Below are positions 12,480 to 26,200 of a stretch of 64,000 bases of DNA, piece by piece; positions within the stretch are counted from its first letter, which is position 1; each line of letters begins with the position of its first letter. The DNA lies in NCBI GenBank assembly GCA_019722365.1, contig JADFUC010000501.1, forward strand, positions 2,976,001 to 3,040,000. Reading direction: 5' to 3'. Both the position numbers and the translations under genes were made by a program. The stretch is from Lithospermum erythrorhizon (lineage: Eukaryota > Streptophyta > Magnoliopsida > Boraginales > Boraginaceae). The notes beneath the pieces were generated by a model that saw nothing but the letters and a program-made list of their open reading frames with translations, did no database searches and was not told the origin of the DNA.

Positions 12480-15400
12480 TGCGGAGATGGTGGCCAGTAA
12501 TGAATCGTAGAGAGAAGAGAAATTGTCATTAAGCATAAATCATAGTTCATTGTTATTCCTTTCAGTTCTCTTTATATTTCAATGCATTTACCATAGCTAC
12601 TATACTAACTTGATCGTCAAGACCTCTGCGGTGCTCCAAGCGGTTGTACTTTCAGGTACGACGACGGATCAAATTATTATTTCTTGAACCGGTACATCCG
12701 ATCGCTACTTCCGCTACCAAGCAAAGGAAAGAGGGGTTGTCACATTACATTCGGAGAACTATTTGACCCTTGTTAAGATTATCGATATCCCCAATCCCAA
12801 GAAAGCCCGATTCAGGAGAGTCACATATTTGAAGTCAAGTCGATTAAAACTGTGGCACAGCGAGCATCAAGTGGCACCGATGCAGACAGTTGAAAAATAC
12901 ACTCTTCTAATACAAACATAGGGGTTTAAATTGGTGGAGACTTGAGATAACTATATCACAAGGACTGTATTAAGACTTCAGTGTTAAGTTTGTTGTAGAA
13001 TGCATAGAGCCTGACATACAAGGGCAGTTGAGGCGAAATTGGCCTTAGATTTTGAATGATGTGTAGATGGGCGCAAAATGAGGCGGGTGCCGATGTCTTG
13101 GTCACGGGGCCAAAATGGATAATTTTAGAATGCGCCTGCGGTTTCCTTCCCGTAACAATAATCAGCAAAGTATGGAGCGCCGGTTGGCCAAGTTGAGGGT
13201 GGTAATCTGGAATGTGTTGGAAGTGTTGGTGAAGGCCGATTCTAAACTGAATTTATGAATCGATTCGAAGTCTGCGGAGTCAAATGAGAGATCTTGAAAA
13301 AATATCACGCCAAGGCTATACCTCTGGCACAAAGTTACACTCGGATCTTTTTTTAGCACATCCCTCGAGAGGAGAATGATGAGGCAGATCGTCTGTCACG
13401 GTTGACCACAACCTATTATAGCGATTTACCTAAAGGTGTATATGTGGAAATATGCGATACTCCTGCATATGAGGATAATAATGTATAGACTGTCGAACTC
13501 ACGAGAAGGAGGATTGGAAAATTCCTATTACCAGCAGATAAATGTGAAGCAAAAAAGATAAAAAGTTGAAGTTTCAGGTTCCAAATATACCAAGAAGAAT
13601 TGTATAGGAAATCATAGGATGGACCCCACCTTTTTGTGCTATCTATTGAAGATACTCTAAGATTTTTACTTGAGTACGGTAAAGGATGGCGTGGAACTCA
13701 TGTGGGAGCAAGATCGCTGACCATAAAAATCACCAGAGATGGATATTATTGGCTAACCCTGGTGAAAGATGCCTTGAAATATGTAAAGAAATGTCAGATT
13801 AGAACCTCCTCCTCAATTGCCTTGATATATAACTTTTCTTATGCCAGCGACAAACAACTACTTTACTAGGTTTTTTCTTAATAAAAATATTACAACCATG
13901 GCGGTGTGAGAGGATGTGAGAATACAGTGTGAGAATGCTGTAAAGAAGCGAATGGTCGGTTTATTTCCGTTATTCGGCAAGATACTATATAAGTATTAAT
14001 GGTTAGCCATCCAACCCGTCTAATCGGCCCGAGGGGGCACGATTAATCGCTATTAATAATCTATTGAAAAGCGGGAAAGTGGGAAGCGAAGCCCCATAAA
14101 CATGGACTCATAATATGGATATTCACTAGGATAGTGTGGGCCTTCGGTCGGTAGAGAATCAAAAAAGCGAGTTCATCTCTTGATCCACTTCCCAAGACAC
14201 AGCATGTCCACAGAGAAGAGGAATAGAAAAATGATCATAAAATTTCTGAGGTGTTCCTACGCCAAAAAGAGACTTGGTGGCAAATCTCTAATGATGGTGG
14301 GAATATTAATTTGTCTCTAAGCTAGTGCAGCAGGTTTGAAATTCAGCCCGGATGTAAGAGAGATATCATTGGGGCAGTAGATCTTATCGAGGAAACCGTA
14401 GGAGGCCTGATTGATAATGGTTCAGGGGAGAAGCTAGTACTTAAGGAAGAGGTTGTAGATTCACTTTCCATTATCTCCTCATCATTATCCATCGACCATT
14501 GCCCTTTAGGTAACCTCTGACCTTGATGTTAGAAAAGGGGTCTTGAGTTGGAAAAGGCAGAATCATCATATGTGATTTCCGCTCAGCGAAGGTCTAATCT
14601 AAAAAGCCAGGGTCTCGGGGTCAATTCTGTGACTGCCAGATTCGGATCTTCTGTTGGAATTGGGGTTGAGTGGAGGCGGTGCGTCTCGGGTACATGTTGT
14701 TTCCGCTAGACATACCTGCGAAGATGTAAGTAAAGCGGTTTAAACAAAGTTGCAAGAATTTGAGAAATCAAAAGACCAAAAAAAGGGTAGTTGGGAAGGA
14801 GTTGAAAAGGCTCCAAGAACATTCAAATTTAGGAAATAACACTATTCTTTGAAAACCCTAGAACGAACTCTCAAGCTAAAAGTTTCAATTCGAAAAATTC
14901 ATAAAATCAAAACCCCAAATTAGCACCAACAGTATCCCTGAAAATCCAAATTATTCAACATAAGGAGTTTAAACTTTACGGAATCTTAAAGTAAAAAATC
15001 CGCAGCATTGAATGTCCTGAAATGTAAATTATGGTCGTTTCAATCAAAAATTAGAAATTTGATTAGCCCAAACCAAAATTAGAAGGGACTTACTTGTAAG
15101 TAGCAAGAAATTGAACTCAAGACGTAATGAAAGATGCAAAGTAGAAATATGAAGAACAGGGAAAAGAGATTGGGAGATGGGGCAGTGAGTTAAAGATGAA
15201 TAGTCACCAAGTTGGGGGTGAAGATGAAAGTTTGAGAGAGAAAAGAGACTGATAGATAATTCGAGACAAGAATGAAGGGAAGTCTGAATGATTGAGAAAG
15301 GCCTACCTTTTATAGGGTTCAAAAGACTAGTGAGAAAGTACCACGTTTGAGATAGAGAGCGTCATGCAAGCACTTGGTATCACAAAGAAGGATTCAGTGA

Positions 15401-15880
15401 TCGGCGTAGAAGAGATCGATTCGGTTCTTATCCATGCAGAATCGTTGAACATGTTGGCGGATGTCGAACCCAATTGGAGAGCGATAGTGAGACTATAAAT
15501 AATAGGCAAATAAGTAGAAAGAATTAATGAGGGTAAAAAGCTTTTCCTTATCGCTATAGTAGGAGATGGTGACAGTGGCGAGATGTCATGAGAGAAGGGA
15601 AATTATCCTTCCTTATAAATATCCCATATTACAGTACTTTTATTCCTTATGTTCTCTTTTATATTTCAAGTACATTTACCAGAATACTATATTAACATGA
15701 TTGTCGGAGCCTCTGCAATCGCTCCAAGCGGTTGCATTTTTCGAATCTGACGGCGGATCAGTTATTTACTCTTGAATCGGCGAGATCCGGTCCATAACAT
15801 TGCGAGCAAAGGAAAGAGGGGTTGTCGCGTTATTCCCCTAGAGAGAACTATTTCAACCCGACATGGGTATTGATATCCCC
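12480..15880 (+). mobile_element. Internally deleted Tat-type Ty3/gypsy retrotransposon
   Basis: Two diverged direct copies, about 12480-12798 and 15575-15880, share ordered blocks (ATTTACCA, CCTCTGC, GCTCCAAGCGGTTG, GAGCAAAGGAAAG-like, GATATCCCC) and act as the LTR pair, though their exact ends are not visible. Between them on the same strand lie pieces of a gypsy polyprotein (13062-13806). Reverse transcriptase, protease and gag are absent, so the copy is non-autonomous. The 1.77 kb between the integrase piece and the 3' LTR has no recognised product. Tat/Ogre/Retand elements are known to carry long 3' non-coding or additional-ORF regions there, and an antisense open frame (15044-15322) is present but unsupported. 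Confidence 0.7.
13062..13806 (+). pseudogene. gypsy pol remnant: plant-type RNase H and integrase zinc-binding domain
   Basis: Broken frames give an RNase H start (VDG, then GADVLVTGP, ILECACGF and a VTNNQ-like block), then PREENDEADRLSRL and TTYYSDLPKGVYVE near 13365-13455, and then the integrase H2C2 region GTHVGARSLTIKI followed by KDALKYVKKC near 13690-13800. This order (additional RNase H then integrase) and the wording match the Tat lineage of Ty3/gypsy. Stops and frame changes make it non-functional. The integrase breaks off straight after its zinc-binding domain, so the catalytic core is missing. Confidence 0.78.
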
Positions 15881-17138
15881 AAGCGGATCCAAAACCCGGG
15901 TTGAAATGCCCATTGCGGTCAGTTCGGTCTAGATATCGGCGGGACGGGCAGGACTCGAAACCCCCATAGGATATTTTTTTGGGCCCGGAGCAGGATGGAT
16001 AATCGATTTGGTTGGACGGTTCCGGCGGTTCGAAAAAACACCAATAAAAAACTAAATAAAATACCAAATCCAAAACATGGGTAAATCAGAATTCAAATCC
16101 AAATTGACAGTATAAACTCCAAATCCAAACTTTAATTTAAATGTCGGAAAAACCTAATTAAAAAAATCTCAAATTAAAAAATAAATAATTATAAACCCCA
16201 GTAAAAATACAAATAACTTAAATGAGCAAGAATGAATTGTTTGGAGCTTTGGAGGAATGGGGCGGGGGGTTTCACATCTCCCAAACAATGGAAATGTCGA
16301 CAAAATAGTTAAATTACGCTTATCGGATAGTATTTAAAATAATTAAGCGGAAGAGAGGCATTTGGAGGAAGGCCGTAGAAAAGGATAGAGATGGGGAGGG
16401 AGGTTAGTAGCGGAAGAGTTTGGAGGAAGGGCCGTAGAAAGGGGGGAATTCTACTTGAAAAATGAAGAGGCGTGGGGGGAGGGGGAGAGTTCTCTGCTTG
16501 AAAAATGAAAGGGGTCGGGGGAGGGTTTATTATTTTTATTATATACGGAGTATTAATTTGTAGGATATATCTTAGGTTCTGCGATTAGGATGCTGCGATA
16601 CCGGTGGCAGGGCCAGGACCGTCTGCTGTGGATGAATCTTTGGTCGGATTAACTTCGGCGGATGCCGAATGGTTTCGATTTATCCAAGCCGATTATGAAT
16701 AGTTCTATATTTAAAAGTCCAAATTCAGTAACTTATCAAGGTGTCTTCAAGTTTTTTCATGAAAATTCAATTGGCTACAAAATATCAAACCATTATACAT
16801 GTCAATATGTCATCCGCACATTCTCATGTGCAAATAATTTTTTTGGAGCTTTGAATTGGTCAGCAAATGGAAAGTCCACATTCTCCACAAAATACTCGTT
16901 TTCTAAGTCAAGCTTCAACTCTTACATGTAATTCCACTTCAACTCTTACATGTAATTCCTGACTTTTCTCCTCTATATTTACAAACCCCCCCTTTATATT
17001 CAATTGATTCATTCTCTCATACTCTGATTCACTCAACTCAATTCATTATATGTCTCTAGTCTAATTGGTTAGCATTTACCTATAAACAACAATTTTTTTC
17101 CAAAAAAAAAAAAAACAATAAACAAGAAAGCATATGAA
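15881..17138. other. WRKY upstream region with G-rich repeated block
   Basis: No gene. 16348-16525 contains purine-rich blocks repeated in direct orientation: a GGAAGAG...GGAGGAAG...CCGTAGAAA unit near 16350-16385 and again near 16410-16445, and a CTTGAAAAATGAA...GGGG unit near 16456 and 16498. The region nearest the gene has a TATA-like CTATATTTA near 16972. Confidence 0.55.
16913..16959. repeat. 24-bp tandem duplication in the WRKY promoter
   Basis: The unit CTTCAACTCTTACATGTAAT plus TCC is present twice in a row with a period of 24 bp, ending about 180 bp before the WRKY start codon and just upstream of the TATA-like word. It also doubles an ACATGT palindrome. Whether it binds a factor is unknown. 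Confidence 0.85.
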
Positions 17139-18546
17139 ATGGAGAGTACTACTAGTTGGGAATACAATAGTCTGATAAATGAACTAACACAAGGGAGGGA
17201 GCAAGCTTTGCAACTGAGACATCATGTAAACTCTGCCCTTTTTCCTCAAACCCATGATTTGCTACAAAAAATATTGTCCTCTTATGAGAAGTCTCTCTTG
17301 ATTCTCAAGTGGAGTGGTCCATTAGAGGAACCCCACCCTCCTGCCCTACCAATTACGGCAGCACCAGAGTCTTCCCTCTCGGTAGATGGAAGTCCTCGCA
17401 GCGATGACATGATGAGTAAAAACATCCCCACTCTTAATGAATGTTACAGCAGTGAATCTAGGAAGAGGTAAACCACCTAACGTTACACGAAACAGGATAT
17501 TTCGTGCATTGAACTGCACGTTTTTGTTGTTTGAGATTATTTCCTAACGACAAAATATTGATTGTTGCAGAAAGGCAATGCCTACATGGACAGAACAAGT
17601 GAGAATCAATCCTGAGACTGGACTTGAAGGACCTGGAGATGATGGATACAGTTGGAGAAAGTACGGACAAAAGGACATTCTCGGAACATACCATCCCAGG
17701 TGATATGTCTATCTACTTATCCCAAATTTAAGTCATAAAGGCATGGCATTTAGAATATTTATAACAAAGATTAGTACCCTGAAATTTTCAAAAGACCAAC
17801 CAATTAACTATCTAAAGAAAAGTTAACAATATACATTTTTGGGTTGTTGGAATTCTTCAATATTAAAAACCATCTTAATAACAAAAAATCATTGGTTTGT
17901 GATGTGCAGAAGCTACTACAGATGCACCTACCGTCATACTCACAATTGTTGGGCAAATAAGCAAGTGCAGAGATCTGATGATGATCCTTCTGTATTTGAG
18001 CTCACGTATAAAGGAACGCACACCTGCCCCCTGGCTTCTCGATCAGCTCCACCGCCACTAACCTTAGAGAAAAAACAAGAACTGAAACACAACTACCATC
18101 ATCACAGCAACAATGAGTTATTTCAACCAGATCAAATGCTTATGAATCTCAGAACCAATCTTAGAGTTAATACTGATAACTTGGTAACTACTAAGGAGGA
18201 AAGATCCCCATTCTCTTCCCTTCAAACATTCAGCAGCATGACTGGTGAAAAACATGAATGCTCACTTCCAGTACTTGCAGCTAATGATCATCGTTCCATC
18301 GAGGCATATACGCCATCATTTATTTCCCCACGATCATCTGAATCGAATTATTTATCCGCATCTTCAAGCCAAATGATTGAGCTTGGAAATTTTCATGACT
18401 TGAAGCATTCAGAATCAGAACCAAATGGCATGTTCTCAGCAAATGCTTCATCTACTAATTCTTCAATAGCTGGCTTGGAATATTTTATAGACCCTGCAGC
18501 TTTAGATTCAAATTTTCGATTCGATTCAACTGGATTTTTCTCATGA
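17139..18546 (+). CDS. Group III WRKY transcription factor (WRKY30/41/53-like), three exons
   Basis: Exons 17139-17467, 17571-17699 and 17910-18546 join in frame to 364 codons plus TGA. Both introns are GT-AG, and the second splits the Arg codon just before SYYRC, the conserved position in WRKY domains. The DNA-binding domain spans about residues 130-195 with an intact WRKYGQK (138-144) and a C-X7-C-X23-H-X-C zinc site (Cys158, Cys166, His190, Cys192), which defines group III. It should bind W-boxes (TTGACC/T) in the nucleus. The N-terminus (LINELTQGREQALQLR) is the usual group III start segment. The C-terminus is Ser-rich and acidic, typical of an activation region. Relatives act in defence and senescence; that role is inferred for this gene. 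Start at 17139 is the first ATG and matches the family. Confidence 0.95.
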
Positions 18547-20242
18547 TCCTTCCAACATCATACTTAGAATGATATTATGATCCTGGTTCCAAAACTAAAG
18601 TAGACTTTGTGGCACCAACTACTTATTTCTTTTTCCCTAGAAGGTTAGGGATATGCTTGTACAAGTTTGTTCTTTATATTTTTTCAATGACGTTTCAGAT
18701 AGGATAGTAACAGACCTTATTATTCATATTTAATAAAGATTGTACAAGTTATAAAGCAATCTTCTACAACAACAAAACTGCATTAAAGGTAAATTATTTT
18801 ATGATCTGCATTAAAGGTTACGGAACTCAAAACCTCACTACCTTACATGAGTAGAGGATGGTTGCACGAAACCTGGCATTGCCAAAATTATACTTGGTCA
18901 ACGACACCTACAAACCGCTAGTAGAATTAGTCGAGGTACACGAAAACTAACCCAAACACCCATGAAAAAACAAAAATAAAACCAAACAAGATTATTTATG
19001 ATTGCAAAACAGTAATGCATGCTTAAAAAAAAATAAGAGTTGGACCATTGTAAAACAAGAAGATTACAATTTTCTTCAGGCACCATACCAGAGTCGAAAT
19101 CTGGAAGAGAAGAAAACAAATGGCAGAAGTTGTAATTTATTACTCTTCTTTACAGTAAGTTCCATGTTAAGATTTAAGGTGGTCTGATATTATCACAATC
19201 TTTCTATTTTTTCACAAACTGAACTACAGATGGTTGCTGTAAATCTATATTTTGTTTCTATCCGTTTCATCTCAACAAGCAAAACCCGCAAAACCCGAAC
19301 GACTACCTACCCAAATCTTTTAGATAATAAGCAGGTGAACAAAGCAAGTACACAAACTACATGCATTGCATCTCTTTGCCATGCTTCAGGATCTCTAAAA
19401 AAATGGCTTGAAGTTTCATGTTCTTCAAGATCAGATTATGTCACGCATCTGCAATATATCCAGAAAAACAGAAACTAGCCATTTCCAAGACAAAAAGTGG
19501 CTGTACTCTGAAGAATATGTTTATGCTGCATGAAGCTAATATGGCACCACAATCAGATACAAAAAGCTATTATTTCTCCATAGCATGCCACATACCTGTA
19601 GGTAAAGAAACAACACTTCGATCACTACACTTATAAATTGTTAATCCGCTTCAGTAAATGTAAGCAGCACATGCAAGATTTAGGTTGCAGGTATAGATGT
19701 GAAGAGGAAAGACAGAAAACATTTTGGGGCAACTGTTTGATGAGTTTTATACGAGGGGGCCCCTGTTCAACCAAAATACATGAAGTATCCCTCTCTTCCC
19801 GATTCACAAATGAGCCCCCTCCCTTCTGCTACCATAGCTTGTATTCGAAGCATTGAATGAACAAGACATTTGTTTTCTTACATTTATAAGACAGATCCAC
19901 ATGTTTACAGTTGTAGTTTTTTCTTAAATTGAAGTGCTGTCATTTTCTTTTTTGTTAATAGCAAGTCTACGATCTGTCATCCATTATCAGTTGCAAACAT
20001 ACCTTAGCAGACTGATAATTTCCGTACCCATAGTAGGTCATAGTAATAACAAATCCTCTCTGCCTAGTGTTACTTCTATTTTATTTTCTCTTTTCTCTCA
20101 AGTCTCAGCAGCAGGACACTACTTTTATTAATGGAATGTTTTAGGAATGATGAATTGAGCAATGGAAACATCATAACATTTAAAAGAAAGGCACTAAATA
20201 AAAGATCCTTAGCAAGTAATATCACCTTCAAATCAAGGAGAG
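18547..20242. other. 3' flanks of WRKY and ORP genes (convergent)
   Basis: Begins with the WRKY 3' untranslated region (AATAAA near 18731) and ends with the ORP 3' untranslated region on the opposite strand. Short open frames at 18898-19856 have no domain and look like chance. No mobile element is recognised. Confidence 0.6.
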
Positions 20243-23200
20243 TCAGGAACCATCCAAGATATTCATGTGTTCTTCATTGATTTCACCAAATATATTTGGG
20301 CATCCATCCCATTTCCGACGCTCCCTAGCTTCCCAATATCCTCCTGTGTACCTGAAGGAGCCATCCTGATCCTCCTTGTTGAACCATTTAGGCTTCCAAC
20401 CATCTTCTTGTAATTTCCTTGACTGGATAAAAAGACGAAATCGGCAATGTTGATTTCATAATTTCATTGAGAACGGTCATTGAGATCCTAGATGCTCTAG
20501 AAAGTTACAAAAACAACTAAAAATTTGTGCAAGTGGTACATATGTTGTTATTCATTCACAACTAATTGAAGAAACAAAAGAAACATATTGTCTCTCAAGC
20601 ATATGATAATAAACTAAGTCGTTATGGATGAAAACAGACACTAGTGCCACCCATATATTACTCAGGTCAGAGTAGTTCAAACAGAGACGAAGATGAACTT
20701 GAGTGTAGCAGCAGTGCTAAACTTGGACCACTATTCCCTTCATAATATGACTAAGGTCAATAGAAATGCAAGTATCAAGCAAATAATGGGGATATTATAT
20801 GTCACTGGAAGTAATCCAGGCATGCTACCTCCATGACTGGATAAATAAGAACGCCTTCATAGTAGTACATACCATCCTCTGCCTTGTCTCGAGTCGCAAC
20901 TTTTCTTCATTTGCCTTATCATATTCTCCATTTTCGAGATGTCTCTGATCTGGTCTGAGCCTTGAGTCAGTTGGTGGGAGCTTTTCCTTTATCAGTAATA
21001 AACACCAGAGTCAGTTTTAGCTTCTCCTTTATCAGTAAGCAACGAACAAAACAAATAGGAAGAAACAAGCAAATGAGAGGTAATTAATACCTTCAATCCT
21101 GGTGTTAGCTCATTGAGAGTGATTGCAAAAGAAGTTAAGTTGTAACGAGTTAGATTTGCAGGATGATCATCCCTTTTCCACAGTAAGTGTGCATTAGACA
21201 TATCTTTCACCTTGCCATCTCCATGTATGTAGTACATGCTGTCATCCCACTTTCCTAATAAAGTAGCAACTTTTTTCCCAGTGACATCTTCAACAAATCC
21301 TTGAACCTGTATAGTTAGTTTGAATTTGATATTATTATAAGGTGACTCAAAGTTATTGCGTGACGATTTTGATTTCTAACGGATTATAGGAAATAGTTCC
21401 TATCAAATCATGCAACTCTTTATGACTGTTAGTGGCTGAACTTTGTGCAACAACCTGTCATGACTCATGAGTTACAAAATTACCTAATTTTTACTTTGTG
21501 CCATCATAATGCAGGGACAAAAATTCCCAGATATCCCATAATTACATACAAACAAGTCCCCTAAATCAAATAGATCACATTGAACTGTTGACGATGCAGT
21601 GAAAAATTGAACAGGTAATGTAATTTCTGAGAAATCAATATAAAAGAAATCACGTGTCATGCTTTTCATGAGTTCTTATTTATGTTACTATCTATACACC
21701 AATTATAATGAAAAAACTTGGAAGTGTACTCATTTACCTGATGGGGATTGCGATCTAGAAGAGATTGTTCTTTGAACTTGAGGTTGCATGAATACTGGCG
21801 ATTACCCCGAATGAGCATTGTTCCATGGTGGTCACAGTATAGTTTACCAAGGACAAGGTTATAGATGCCTGTAGTGACCTAAAAAAGAGATGAAAATCAT
21901 CCAATATCCTTAGCCATGATAATAATTTATATTATCTAATAAATAAAGCGACATGGAAATATGTACTCTTGCACACCTTGCTCCATTGGAATATTTCACC
22001 ATCATCGAATTCGACAGTGAGTGTGCCCACAGGATCAAGCTGAATTGATCTTCCCCAAAATTTGGATTTAAGGTTACTATCACCAAAGAATTTCCATCCT
22101 TTACCTTCACAGTGACAAGCAATTACAGTGGGGTGGTGGCTGACCTGTTTCAGCAAAATGTATTATAAGGAAGTCTACATAACAAGAGAGATTTATTTAA
22201 TCCGAAAAAAGAAACTAGAGAGAGATTCAGAATAAATTAAAGACACCTCCTACGGTGTAATTGTTGAGATTTGGCTCCTAATAACCCAAGAGTTCACATG
22301 TGAGTGTCCCGCATTGAAAAATAAGGAGAGAGTTCACCACTATATAAACCAAGGAGCTACTCCACCTATCACCAATTGGTTTTAGGATGGTGCCTTTTTG
22401 GGTTTATAAAGTGTGCTCTCTCTTCTCTTGTAGGTGTGGCCCAAAGCCCCAAACCCATTTTAATATAAATTCAAGAGTAATTCTACAAAGTTTTGATGGT
22501 ATTAGATGTGGTTCTTAAACATGGTGGGTAAAAATGCCAGCAACAAGTTTCAGGATCTAACTGAACTACACGCAAGATAAATTGTGATGTCTAGCCCATC
22601 TCTTCCCATTACATGCCATACGTAGTCTCACCATATAATGTGTATCTCAGGTTCAATGACACGGTGTTGCTTTCTAGAGATGATGGCATAATAAAGGTGA
22701 TGACAAGCTAGGGGGAAAAATACTCATTTCACAGAGAGGTCCAACCACTAGTTATATTATATTGTCTCATATACAGTGATGCCTGCGTAAATCTAATCCT
22801 GGTTTGAGGCGTCGAGGACCAATTCAAGTATCAATTTTGCATCTCGGTATTTCAAGTATCAATTTCTACTATCTTTCTATTCTTTTTATCCATGGACGAA
22901 ATGAAAGAAGACCAGTTCAGCTTAAAATTTTGCAAAACCGACTATATTATTTATTCGATCAGAAATGCAAACTAATCTATATTATTCTGAGTATTACCTT
23001 TTCTGAGAAGAAGCGAATGCCTTTCTCAGGATAATCAGCTTCATAAGTTTCTCCAAGCAAAGGATTGAAGGGCTTACAGTGCCGCCCTTCGGTTGAAGCA
23101 TACCCAGAAACAGCAAAAGCAGCAACGTTCAAGATTCTCAGGAGACTATCACCCTTCAATTATACAACAAAAGTTAGAAAGATTGTATACAAGTTAGATG

Positions 23201-26200
23201 TTTCAATATGAACCTACGGACTCTATTGCATTGACTAAATTAATATACATTTATCTTTTAAGAAGTTAAAGCAGTTAGAACAGAAAATACAAGTTAGTTT
23301 TTAATGATTGCCAAAGCAATTAACCTGATATTATAAGAATTCTGGTAACAAATGATCGTGAACATAAATTGTTAGGGAAAAAGAGTTGAAGTTAGTAATA
23401 AACAACAATGGACTCATCTCAATTTTCTTCAACAGTTACCAAGAGAGTATCATACCGCTTTCCCATGTTCATATGCCCTGTCCAAAAGATACGAATACTC
23501 CAAATCCTCAAAGCACCTCTGTAAAGATGATGTTGGCTCATTAAAGTACACAGGAAGACAAACTCGTGTGAGGTCCTTTCCAACATTGTCCTTGATCATA
23601 GACCAAAGACTGACCGCCTTTTCTTTCTCAACTGGGTCAGGCAGCTTCTTCCGTCTTTCAATTACTGGTAGTCCAGAATCTGATGGATCTTTCCTGGTAC
23701 TAAAATTATTCATATCGTTAGTTTCTGGTTTGACATCTTTGTGGTCTGCATCTAAAGACTGAGTACTAGTGGATGGTTCAGAAAAAGATTCAGCTGTGTC
23801 AAAGTAGTTAGTTTCCTCATCATCTGTTGCTTCCTCAAGTTCTTGCTTTTCAACATCATCAGATGATTCAGTTGTGCTCCATTCTGAATAGCAAAAGAAA
23901 GACCAAATAAAACCGAGTAATTTAATAATTTTACCAGCCTGCAGATTTTCTCCAGGAACAAACGTTTACCATACAAGAACTATTGTATGTAGAAATGGGA
24001 GATAGCACTCCAATTGTCAACGAACTAGGTAAGAGAGTTTCAGTACATTTATTGTAAAATAAATCAAATTTGCCCTTAGCTTCTTGAAAAATGGCCGTTG
24101 TTTAAATTGTTGTGAAAATAGAAGTTCCAGTTTCATTTTACTTCAAAGTAAGACATTTGTTCAACCATCTAGGTACTATATTAATATAATGGGATAAGAC
24201 GACCTTTAAAGGAACTCGACGAACTACTCCCTCTGCCTAAGTAATAATTTCATGTCATGTTTGTAATGACACAAACTTTAACAGGGGCAAAACATGAAAG
24301 GTAAGGGAAAAGTACATTGAAATCATATAGCATCAAAGTAAATGGAAAAAAAATACAATTTTGTTGTAAAACATCAACTATTCTTGTTGAAGAGCTGGGA
24401 CCAAATAATTAAAAATGACCTTTGACATACCACCATATTTTGCATTCACAAGATTAGAAAAATCATTCTTCATCAATTGATATTCGTTGCTATGAATTCC
24501 AGAGGATTCAGCTTCAATGTTAGATGCCTGCAAAACCAAAATATTTACATGTGCAAATGAATATAATATAACCGATTAATACTATAATTAATGCATCAGA
24601 ATCCATCCCTCAGAGGAATCGCAAGGCCCATCTTAATCTCATATCATATGAAGGGAGAATCAACAAAAACTAAGTCTTACTATGTTTCGAAAGCAATAGA
24701 CACTGATCCATTGGGTTTTGGATGAGCATTTTTAGTTAGCTTGTATACTCAAAATGCTTAGAGTTTGAGCCTTTTTTCCAGGTGAGTTGCTTATAAGCAA
24801 TTAGAGAAAGCTCATCTTAAAATCCCAACTTTCTGCGGAGCTAAGAAACATCACAGTACAATATATAGCTTCAAAAATCAACTTCGGACATTTTCATCAG
24901 AAATAAGACTCCTACAGTCCTACACTACACACATCGTATCAACTACTTAGTTTCATATGTATAACTACATATCATTATCGTATTTTTTTCTAATTTTTCT
25001 TTCTTTATGATGAAAGTCATATTGAATTAACCATTTGAAATCTGATTGTACCTCTAATTGACGTAGAGTATCCAACAAATTGCAACGATCTTCGCATAGA
25101 ACTTTATACTGTCCTTGTACCTCAGAGAATTCAGACAGCATTATCCGTTCACAATCTTTAACAAGTCCCTCACCGATTCCTTCCTCGAGCAGGCGCTTCT
25201 TAAGCTTTTCCGTTGATATAGAGACATTACTTGGTAAAATTGAAAGATTGTCATTGAATGGCTTGAGAGAAAATAGACTTCTAGTTGAAGTCAAAGCTTC
25301 TATCCAGGCTACCCTTTCCCTAGATGAATAAGTCCTCAAATGAAGAGTCTTTGTAGCTGTGAATATGTAAAACCTCCTATCATCTGATCTGCTTTCTCTA
25401 AACGATGATATCTGCATACAAATGTTATTATTAATGGCTTTAACTAAATCCAGTTATCTAATGCACAATAATCTCATGGATATGGCTGCAAAAACATAGT
25501 CAAGTGCCAAATTTAATTAAATTTTAGAAAACTATGAACTACTAGGACAAGACACCCAGGATATCTATGAATCAAAAGAAGTGGGGGGAGAGATAGATAC
25601 AAAACATGAATTAGTTCTCTACATACTTAGAAATCCCTTGGGAAGCTTAATAAGTTAAAGATAACAAGATTTAACCTGAAATTAGTTCATCAATGTTTCA
25701 AGAACAAACAAACATAAAAACCCTTACAACTCCAAATTTCCTTGTCTATAAGAATGCAAAAGATACACTGAATAATATATTTTCTCATGAAAATACTGAG
25801 AAAATGACAACATTTAGTTTACTAATTCATTGGACTCCCCAAGAGATACAGTACCTAGCTGGCTAGCTCCCTAGGAGGAATATCCTTTTGTCCTGGTTTG
25901 CTTTGTCACCACACTCACCAGAATCCTTCTTTCCAGACAATTACTATAATATTTAATTGTAGCCTTCAAATGACAAAACTCATGTACACTCAAAGAAAAC
26001 ACACACAAAAATTTATTTAATTATATTATTGATTACCTAAGATAAGAGCAGTGTAGTAAATGAAAGGGGGTTTTCCATAACCAAAAAAGTCTAACCTTTG
26101 ACCACCTAACACTCCTCTTGCAATTCCTACTGAAAGAAGGATACAAAGAAAACCCAGAAGGCAACTCAGAAAGCTTTTACTTCATACACTCAATATAATG

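Noticed and set aside
15762..16073. 103-aa minus-strand open frame
   Set aside because: It overlaps the gypsy 3' LTR-like copy, has no domain and low-complexity Pro/Arg-rich sequence; likely chance.
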